Source: Bacteroidales bacterium (GTDB taxonomy: Bacteria > Bacteroidota > Bacteroidia > Bacteroidales > UBA932). From it: a stretch of DNA of 13,727 nt. The DNA lies in contig JAFZDJ010000104.1 in NCBI GenBank assembly GCA_017561265.1, positions 1 to 13,727 of the forward strand, read 5' to 3'. The notes under the pieces were generated by a model that saw only the letters and a program-made list of their open reading frames with translations, was not told the DNA's origin and ran no database searches. A program made the translations under genes and the position numbers. Positions 8,201 through 13,727 of this stretch are shown one piece after another; the first letter of the stretch is position 1, and every line of letters begins with the position of its first letter.

Positions 8201-8654
8201 TGATTGAAGATTCCGATCTGTCCACAAGCTCTGGATTGAGAGAAGACTTGATTGCGTATGTCTGGAGACCACGGTCAAATACTGCCCAGTTGGAGTCTGC
8301 AATCCTGCCTTCTCCGTTTACAGCCTTTACACGCGCATAATAGGTCATATCTGCCTCGAGATCCGCAGTATATGGGATATCGGTTGCAGGAATAGTAATT
8401 GACTCTACAAGAGCACTCATCTGCTCGTCAGAGTAAAGTTCGAGAACGAACTCTGTAGCTCCCTTGGACTTGGTCCATGAGAATTCGATAAACTCTCCAT
8501 TGATGACCTTGGCAGAGAGTTCTGTAGGAGTAAGGCATCGTCCGAGAGTGATATCGTCGTTGATGTCAACCATCTCCTCGGTGCAGCTTGAGAAAGCCGC
8601 TCCGAAGGCGATGAGTGATAATCCCAATATTATTGCTGAAAATAATCTTTTCAT
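5286..8654 (-). CDS. Large surface lipoprotein: FN3 repeats, beta-helix (DUF4957/DUF5123-like) and C-terminal carbohydrate-binding-like modules
   Basis: This gene occupies the SusE/SusF position after susD. The chosen start is the ATG at 8652-8654 (1122 residues), which gives MKRLFSAIILGLSLIAFG and a lipobox ending in C24, followed by acidic residues typical of surface-exported lipoproteins. A start at 8684 would overlap susD and add a non-signal leader. Approximate domains: FN3-like 38-128 and 135-225; right-handed beta-helix 225-552 with recurring strands such as ESITVVNCKLNN, NSIEFINSTLN and ESIKLTHCTFNN, closing at NAGDPRWY as in DUF5123 proteins and Bacteroidota pectate lyases; beta-sandwich 562-702 opening EWDLTD; a third FN3 710-802; and two more beta-sandwich modules 812-965 and 974-1122 ending FYGIIYD and FYKIEF. 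No complete pectate lyase or GH28 active site is recognisable, so a glycan-binding role at the cell surface is more likely than catalysis. Thirteen bases separate it from susD. Domain borders are by eye. Confidence 0.82.
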   Translation of the reverse strand: MKRLFSAIILGLSLIAFGAAFSSCTEEMVDINDDITLGRCLTPTELSAKVINGEFIEFSWTKSKGATEFVLELYSDEQMSALVESITIPATDIPYTADLEADMTYYARVKAVNGEGRIADSNWAVFDRGLQTYAIKSSLNPELVDRSESSITIKWTKDEEVDHIRVTPALNADEEYTRFDVDANAVAAAQVEVTGLKPSVNYTLAVHFKSADRGQVSAWTRPAIEGATEVATSEALIQAIADKAAVIKVAYSETPYVIGSVVLGGPVAIYGDATAEGAQPTIQGGLKIGADVTSIHLEALTFDGLGSADYPHNLTFDAAAAMESITVVNCKLNNYLRGVLYENSKGPSVGSIRYDGVEVNNVTGDGGDCFDFRGTASVNSIEFINSTLNTGARTWFRIDAKTVLESIKLTHCTFNNLCFANNGNNNGIFNIRALNAAGAAPTFVLTHNVFLNMNDDNKRCCLIAKNSTSAFPTELSDNFFYNCYDRFFVAQKDGSSLSGDDLKAAADEGRARILVNESYELNVDPCVDSARDKYNITSKEVVEANAGDPRWYAAYVEIPEDLTQEVTATGKEWDLTDGQTFKKVADKDMVRDGIRFYVKNTPISFTKEGFEFTGEATIDAEGIPVDGAIGIKVNEPGSIIISTAEAAGHSNLVVSLDGKISAAVAAGAEYQKVTFASISQESMIYIYGCHPATMTFLQWTADTQVLDKVLATPDVKISKTVVNERAEETITLTWDAIDYAGSYNVSVDGKIKNVTETTYSFETSGYAVEEAGGDFTIQVTAVPATDDYTRVESQPAELSFHVNDVPDEPGIKVVRYSLAFPDAANAEEKYVCENNAGFYVKTTGGWVIDANSQKFAVPGASEYDQYSSRLKGSKTSDSKTMTITVPDDGKLYIAARSANSSATDRTMALMQGDKEILAPTVIKDADKFTAGDASAFPYVVVDVKAGDIQVVLNNGINFYGIIYDALEGAPAGVDYVWDFSAPEWVDAMNASGIAANTNDSNWNLEVNGLKVVSGGGSIKWNKSGETYYWQPGGKSDGTTRYFEFTTESAGKLTVYASNTGSSEDLTRMVTVKVGDGEPESLPGGYSSSNGAVPVEFNIKAGAVRIYPTGNGLRFYKIEFHSN

Positions 8655-8667
8655 AATTGTCGTTGAT

Positions 8668-10542
8668 TTAGAAACCATAGTCATTGAAGAGAGTTCCCTG
8701 GCTGTTCACGAGAGTTGCCTCAGGGATCGGCCACCACTGCTTGGTGTCAGGGTCGATGTCATAGAACGAATCAAGCTTCTTCTGCGCTGATTCGCTGTAT
8801 GTACCGGTTTCCTCTGAAATGAACTTGAAGTATGTAGAAACCTCACCCTTTGAGTCTGTATAGCACTCCCAACCGTCTCCTGCAGGAGCAGCATCGGTAG
8901 TCGCAGTCTCATTGTAGCCATAAGTCTCAATAGAACCATCAGCCGCATATCTGTACCATACTGCAGGGCCGAACTGTGCACCAGCGTTGTCCATCCATGC
9001 CTGAAGTTCTGCCTTTGACTCGTCCATCTTGGTCTTGAGGAGATTCCAGCGGATGAGGTCCTGCTTACGTAGCATCTCACCCACGAATTCAAGAGCACGC
9101 TCGTCAACGATTGCATTGAAGATGGCATCCTGACCGCTGAGTCCGTTGACATAAGATGAAGCTATTCCTTCATTGCCCTTGTATGCTCTCTGGCGGACCT
9201 GGAGGAGGCAGTTCTTTGCAAAGTTCTCGTCACGGTTTCCGCATGCAGGATCGTTGGCGATTTCGGCTGCCATGAGGAGAATGTCTGAATATCTCATATA
9301 TACCGGCTTGATGCCGTCGTCATTTCCACCATTATACGGACTCTTGTTCTGCCACTCAAGACGGAACTTTCCGAAATACCAGTCGTTAGGACCTGCAAGG
9401 ACAGGAACGTTCTTTCCATTGGTTCCGAGGACCCATTTCCAGTTCACGCAGCTCATGTCACGGCGGACATCCTCATCCTCATACTTCCAGTAGAGAGTTG
9501 GGACAGGGCCTGCTGTTCCGCCACGGCTTGATGTCGGCCCCTGACTCCAGTCAGGATTACCTTCTGTTCTGATAGCGAATGTATAGTTCCAACGTCCACG
9601 GGTGTCGGATGAAGGGATTACATAGATGACCTCCTTGCCTGCTGTGATGTCCATGTTGTTGAACTCCTTCCAGAGCTGTGTGTAATCCATGAGGGAGAGA
9701 CCTGCATTCTCGATGATATCCTTGAGAGCCGCCAATGCCTTAGGGTAAAGTACATCCTTCTGAAGCTCAGGGTCGTTCGAGAGTCTTACTGTTCCAGGAT
9801 TTCCAGTTCCTACAAGTCCTTCGTCCGGACGGAGAGAGTATCCGGAAGCCATGAGGGCGAGGCGTGCGTAAAGTCCCTTTGCAAAAGCAAGACTCGGACG
9901 GTCGGTAGTAGCTGTAGCTGCACTCTGTCCAGGCCATTTCATATATCCGAATGCTTCTTCAAGGTCAGCAAGCAGCTGCTTGTAGATGATATCCTTGTCT
10001 GATTTGTTGAGATATATGGTCTCCGCATCGATCGGTGCAAAACGAGCGGGAACCTCTCCGTAAGCCTTGAGAAGCTCTGTATAAAGAAGAGCACGGGCTG
10101 TCAGCGCCTCACCAAGCAGTTCTGCCATATCTGCATTGATTTCAGGATTACCATACTGGCGGATTCCTCTGATGGCAAGATTGGCTCTCTCGATACCGCC
10201 CATAAGCTCGTTGTATGGACCATTAGCGAGATTGAGCTGACCGTTTGTGGCTGTCTGAGAGTACCTTGCGATGCTTGACTTCTCATCAGCCGTCGTATTG
10301 TTGTAAATCTCGATATCGGTATTGAAACCGTACCAAGGGAGGTATCGTCCACGGTGACAGTTTGTGTGGCCGAACACTTCGTAGATTCCGAATACATTGT
10401 ATTCTGCAAGAGTGTAGTTGGAATATACCACAGACTCGTCGAATGATGACTGGGTCGGTGTCTTGAGTCCATCCTCTGAACAAGAAGTCAGGGACATGGC
10501 CGCAAGCATTCCTACACCTATGATTTTATTTATCAGTTTCAT
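8668..10542 (-). CDS. susD: SusD/RagB-family outer-membrane glycan-binding lipoprotein
   Basis: This 624-residue SusD homologue caps the SusC barrel and binds glycan at the cell surface. A lipoprotein signal ends in SLTSC with the lipidated Cys at residue 21. Family landmarks are the TPR-like helix ALTARALLYTELLKAYGEVP (146-165), YMRYSDILLMAAE (415-427), IVDERALEFVGEMLRKQDLIRW (478-499, written here as its landmark ends) and WWPIPE (603-608) followed by the terminal N-x-G-F-like end FNDYGF. It is slightly longer than common SusDs because of an aromatic-rich insert at about 505-600. It starts 13 bases after the susC stop, with GGAATTC just upstream of the ATG. The ligand cannot be read from sequence; uronate-pathway neighbours suggest a pectic oligosaccharide. 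The assignment to the family is secure. Confidence 0.97.
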   Translation of the reverse strand: MKLINKIIGVGMLAAMSLTSCSEDGLKTPTQSSFDESVVYSNYTLAEYNVFGIYEVFGHTNCHRGRYLPWYGFNTDIEIYNNTTADEKSSIARYSQTATNGQLNLANGPYNELMGGIERANLAIRGIRQYGNPEINADMAELLGEALTARALLYTELLKAYGEVPARFAPIDAETIYLNKSDKDIIYKQLLADLEEAFGYMKWPGQSAATATTDRPSLAFAKGLYARLALMASGYSLRPDEGLVGTGNPGTVRLSNDPELQKDVLYPKALAALKDIIENAGLSLMDYTQLWKEFNNMDITAGKEVIYVIPSSDTRGRWNYTFAIRTEGNPDWSQGPTSSRGGTAGPVPTLYWKYEDEDVRRDMSCVNWKWVLGTNGKNVPVLAGPNDWYFGKFRLEWQNKSPYNGGNDDGIKPVYMRYSDILLMAAEIANDPACGNRDENFAKNCLLQVRQRAYKGNEGIASSYVNGLSGQDAIFNAIVDERALEFVGEMLRKQDLIRWNLLKTKMDESKAELQAWMDNAGAQFGPAVWYRYAADGSIETYGYNETATTDAAPAGDGWECYTDSKGEVSTYFKFISEETGTYSESAQKKLDSFYDIDPDTKQWWPIPEATLVNSQGTLFNDYGF

Positions 10543-10555
10543 ATGAATTCCGGTT

Positions 10556-13500
10556 TTAGAATGTGATGTTTACGCCGACTACATAACCCCTGCTCTTTGG
10601 ATATGCTGAGCAGTCAACACCTGGAGTAAGAGGAGTCTTACGTCTGGTGTCCACTTCAGGGTCATAGCCTGAATATCTGGTGAGGCAGAAGAGGTTGCTT
10701 CCTGTTGCATATATACGGAGCTTCTGCATCTTTATCTTCATTGTCCATTTCTGTGGAAGGGTATATCCGATGGTAGCAGACTGGAGACGGAGGAAAGAAC
10801 CGTCCTCGACTGCCCAGTCAGAGAATATCGCCTTGTTTACACCTGGATTCCACATTGTAGTTCCGGCATTGATCTGAGCAAGACGATCCGGATCGGTAAT
10901 CTCCTCTCCTGTAGCCCAGTCGATGTTGGTCCAGCGGTTTGCCACATTCATTGATGAAAGGAGGTTGCGGTTCGAATACTTTCTGGAGTGACTGAACTCG
11001 ATCTTGTTGGCATTGTATATATTGTTGCCGAAGACATAGTTGAAGTTAGCAGAGAAGTCGAAACCGTAGAGGTAACCGGAAAGGTTGAATCCGCCGACTC
11101 CGAGTGGCTGTGCATTGCCGATGATGGTCTTGTCGTCTACAGTGATCTTGCCGTCACCGTTCATATCCTTGAGCTTCATGGCTCCCGGACGGAAGAATTC
11201 CTTTCCGAGGATGTCAGATGCGTCTACAGTACCTTCATTAGCCACCCATGCAGATCCGTTATGAGTGAATTCGTCTGTAGAATAACGGCCGTCAGAGATA
11301 TATCCGTACATGTCGCCGAGAGGTCGGCCGACAGTCACGACATAGTCAGGGCCGATCTCGGTAGAAGCCCACTCTGATGTTGCTTCGATTTTTTCAAGTC
11401 CTCCAAGGCTGGTGACCTTGTTTTCATTCAAGCTGATGTTGCCGCCGAAGGTGAGACCGAAATTCTTCTTCTCGAATATTACAAAATTGACAGATGCTTC
11501 GAAACCGCGGTTCTGGACTGATCCGAGATTGCGGTACTGGTAATCATAACCCGAACCTGCCACAGGGAACTGGATCAGGAGGTCGTTGGTAGTATTGTGA
11601 TATACTTCGAAGGATCCGTTGATGCGACTGTTGAAGAATGCATAGTCGAGACCGATGTTATGGGATACTGTAGTTTCCCATGTGAGGTCCGGATTAGGCA
11701 TGATGGATTTTCCTCCTACAGTAGTGGTTCCCCACCAGGTGTTGCCCATGGATATCCACTGAGTCTGATTGGCCTGGAAAAGGAGTGAAGATACATTCGA
11801 AGGAATATTGTTGTTACCTGCTGTACCGTAGCTGTAGCGCAGCTTGAGGTTGTCAAGCCATGAAGCATTCTCCATCCAAGGCTCGTTGGAAATGGTCCAT
11901 GATGCGGCTCCAGACGGGAATATGCCCCACTGATTACCCTTTTCAAACTTAGATGAACCATCTGAGCGGACTGTAGCTGAAACTGCATATCGGCCGGCAT
12001 ATTCGTAGTTGGCTCTTCCGAAGAATGACAGGAGCTGTCCGTCCGGATTATAGAAATTGTTTGATGCTACAGGAGTACCTGATGCCATGAAATTCCATGC
12101 CATCTGAGAATCGAAGAATGTAGGGAATCCTTCAATTGTAGAAGAAAGAGTGTTCGATTTGGTAAGGATATACTCCTGACCCACAAGAAGATCCAGCTTA
12201 TGGTCATCATTGGCGAACACATCCGCGAAGTTATAGTTGAGAGTGTTGGTAGTACGGTAGTTTGTACGGAATTCATTCTTATACTGAGTGGCAGGCTGGC
12301 CCTTGATTGTGGCATTGTTGCCTACATAGTATGTTGTAAGTCCGTAGTAACGGTTGTCCTCCTGAGAATAATCATCCAGACCTCCCTCTATCTTGAGGTT
12401 GAGGTTCTTGATTATGTGCCAGGTAACCGATCCGTTGATAGTCCAGTTCTTGCGGATTCTTCTGTTGTCGTTATCGGCCACTGACTTCAGAGGCGGAGCA
12501 TTGTCTCCGTAATCTTCAGCAAGGTCTGAATCCGTTGCAACTCCTGTGATAGGGAAAGGAGTGTACTGGACTGCGTGCTTGAGACGTCCGTTGCTTGAAG
12601 TCGAACCGCCGTCGTTCATTGAGTTGGCTCCGGCGCCGAGGACTTCAGTGTGCGAGTATCTTGCATTTAAGTCTACAGTAATCTGCTTGATAGGCTTATA
12701 CTGTGTCTTGAAGTTGAGGTTGTCTCTCTTGTAGTCTGATCCTACCATGATGGCCTTGTCACCTACATGAGCATAACTTGCTGTCCACTTTACCTTGTCT
12801 GTAGATCCCGACACGGAGAGGTTCTGGTTGAATGTTGTTCCTACATTTCCAAAAACTTTCTTTACCCAGTCGTTCTTCTCCACATTCTTGTACAGATCCA
12901 TATCTTCGAATACTCCGAAGACCTTTACAAAATCGTCTTCCACCTTATCTCTGAGGACTGCGAGCTCGTATTGGTTCTGTACGAAATCATAAGGGGATCC
13001 GGTCTGGATGGCGTCTGCATTGGCCATAGTCTTCTGTCCCCAGTATGCATTGTAGCTTACGGAAATCTTGCCGGCTGCACCTGATTTGGTAGTCACGAGG
13101 ACAACACCGTTTGCACCTCTCGAACCGTAGATGGCAGTTGAGAAGGCATCCTTGAGGACATCGATGGACTGAATATCGGATGCAGGTATGTCAGAAATGC
13201 TTTCTACAGGGAAACCATCTACAATGTAAAGAGGGGAAGCATCCTGAGTGATTGAACCTCCACCGCGGACACGGATCTTGATTTCCGCATCAGGGTCTCC
13301 TTCGGTTGTAGTTACCTGCACACCTGCCATCTTACCTGTAAGAGCCTCTCCTACAGTCGCTACGGGCACCTGTGTGAGAGCTTCGTTTCCTACAGATGTC
13401 ACAGAACCCATAAGGTCGCGACGTTTTACAGTAGCATAACCGATGACTACAGTTTCGTCAAGGAAATTGGAATCCTCATCGAGGACAACATTGACAGTCG

Positions 13501-13727
13501 TAGAATTTCCTATGACCACCTCTTTCGTTGCCATACCGATCATCGAGAAAACAAGTGTCTTTCCCTTTGCAGAAGGGACATCGATAGTGTAATCACCATC
13601 CACACCCGTAGATACACCTAAAGTTGTGCCGTCCACGAAAACGGACACGCCTATCAGCGGTTGGCCGTTTGCGTCTGATACGACACCCTTGATCTCCTGG
13701 GCATTCGCCACAAAGGCTGTGGCAAAC
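10556..13727 (-). CDS. susC: SusC/RagA-family TonB-dependent outer-membrane transporter, 5' end beyond the window
   Basis: The frame is open to the right edge. The last codons before the mature part read FATAFVANAQ, the tail of a signal peptide with cleavage near ANA|Q, so the true start lies outside the window. Counting from the GTG at 13711: carboxypeptidase-regulatory-like domain at about 6-82 (EIKGVVSDANGQPLIGVSV), TonB-box-like DETVVIGY at 85-92, plug domain with GKMAGVQV, LYIVDGFPV (161-169) and the SusC signature AIYGSRGANGVVLVTTKSG near 193-211, then a beta-barrel ending in VVGVNITF with the terminal Phe used in barrel assembly. About 1056 residues are visible, normal for SusC. It imports oligosaccharides across the outer membrane with TonB energy, as a complex with SusD encoded 13 bases downstream. 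The promoter and any ECF, hybrid two-component or AraC regulator lie outside. Confidence 0.97.
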   Translation of the reverse strand, partial: FATAFVANAQEIKGVVSDANGQPLIGVSVFVDGTTLGVSTGVDGDYTIDVPSAKGKTLVFSMIGMATKEVVIGNSTTVNVVLDEDSNFLDETVVIGYATVKRRDLMGSVTSVGNEALTQVPVATVGEALTGKMAGVQVTTTEGDPDAEIKIRVRGGGSITQDASPLYIVDGFPVESISDIPASDIQSIDVLKDAFSTAIYGSRGANGVVLVTTKSGAAGKISVSYNAYWGQKTMANADAIQTGSPYDFVQNQYELAVLRDKVEDDFVKVFGVFEDMDLYKNVEKNDWVKKVFGNVGTTFNQNLSVSGSTDKVKWTASYAHVGDKAIMVGSDYKRDNLNFKTQYKPIKQITVDLNARYSHTEVLGAGANSMNDGGSTSSNGRLKHAVQYTPFPITGVATDSDLAEDYGDNAPPLKSVADNDNRRIRKNWTINGSVTWHIIKNLNLKIEGGLDDYSQEDNRYYGLTTYYVGNNATIKGQPATQYKNEFRTNYRTTNTLNYNFADVFANDDHKLDLLVGQEYILTKSNTLSSTIEGFPTFFDSQMAWNFMASGTPVASNNFYNPDGQLLSFFGRANYEYAGRYAVSATVRSDGSSKFEKGNQWGIFPSGAASWTISNEPWMENASWLDNLKLRYSYGTAGNNNIPSNVSSLLFQANQTQWISMGNTWWGTTTVGGKSIMPNPDLTWETTVSHNIGLDYAFFNSRINGSFEVYHNTTNDLLIQFPVAGSGYDYQYRNLGSVQNRGFEASVNFVIFEKKNFGLTFGGNISLNENKVTSLGGLEKIEATSEWASTEIGPDYVVTVGRPLGDMYGYISDGRYSTDEFTHNGSAWVANEGTVDASDILGKEFFRPGAMKLKDMNGDGKITVDDKTIIGNAQPLGVGGFNLSGYLYGFDFSANFNYVFGNNIYNANKIEFSHSRKYSNRNLLSSMNVANRWTNIDWATGEEITDPDRLAQINAGTTMWNPGVNKAIFSDWAVEDGSFLRLQSATIGYTLPQKWTMKIKMQKLRIYATGSNLFCLTRYSGYDPEVDTRRKTPLTPGVDCSAYPKSRGYVVGVNITF

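Noticed and set aside
8655..8684. Upstream start for the large lipoprotein gene, overlapping susD by 17 bases
   Set aside because: It would put ten polar residues (MTMVSKSTTI) ahead of a complete lipoprotein signal; the internal ATG at 8654 gives a normal signal and a 13-base gap matching the susC-susD gap.
1331..8890. Recurring 8-mer CCTGCAGG (near 1332, 4452 and 8880)
   Set aside because: Each copy is inside a coding region, read as Pro-Ala-Gly, with no regular spacing or position relative to genes.
11110..11180. Dockerin-like calcium loop (MNGDGKITVDD) in the SusC barrel
   Set aside because: This NGDG loop is a common feature of SusC proteins and is single, so it is not a dockerin or a fusion.
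13709..13711. GTG as a start codon for SusC
   Set aside because: The codons before it encode a signal-peptide tail (FATAF) continuous with the VANAQ cleavage region, so the gene begins beyond the right edge.

Overview
The window is part of a Bacteroidota (most likely Bacteroidales) polysaccharide utilization locus (PUL) for pectin-type glycans. The evidence is a SusC/SusD pair, surface lipoproteins with Bacteroidota-style lipoboxes, short A/T-rich leaders without strong Shine-Dalgarno sequences, and uronate catabolism genes in the same run. The genus cannot be fixed from sequence alone.

All eight genes lie on the minus strand, so transcription runs from the right edge to the left. In that order they are: a SusC-type TonB-dependent transporter cut by the right edge (10556-13727); a SusD-type glycan-binding lipoprotein (8668-10542); a very large surface lipoprotein with FN3, beta-helix (DUF4957/DUF5123-like) and carbohydrate-binding-like modules (5286-8654); an exported GH43 glycosidase (3387-5213); a KduD-type dehydrogenase (2554-3348); an integral-membrane galactitol-type PTS EIIC (1144-2550); the isomerase KduI with an added signal peptide (198-1139); and the first 62 codons of a KdgK-type kinase cut by the left edge (1-186). 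Gaps are 13, 13, 72, 38, 3, 4 and 11 bases, so this looks like one operon. The 72-base gap before the GH43 gene holds two adjacent perfect inverted repeats. It is the one place where outer-membrane and catabolic expression could be uncoupled. No regulator, RNA gene, mobile element or CRISPR array is visible, and no gene-free stretch exceeds 72 bases.

Working model: SusC/SusD and the large lipoprotein capture pectic oligosaccharides at the cell surface. GH43 removes neutral sugars (arabinose or xylose) in the periplasm. Unsaturated uronate from pectate-lyase products, made by enzymes not in this window, yields 5-keto-4-deoxyuronate. KduI isomerises it, KduD reduces it to 2-keto-3-deoxygluconate (KDG), and KdgK phosphorylates KDG to KDPG. 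The unusual point is that KduI, normally cytosolic, carries a clear signal peptide and sits beside an EIIC permease with no PTS partner genes. This suggests that isomerisation takes place in the periplasm and that the EIIC-like protein imports the product across the inner membrane. That arrangement is the most promising candidate for something undescribed here; it is inferred and not shown.
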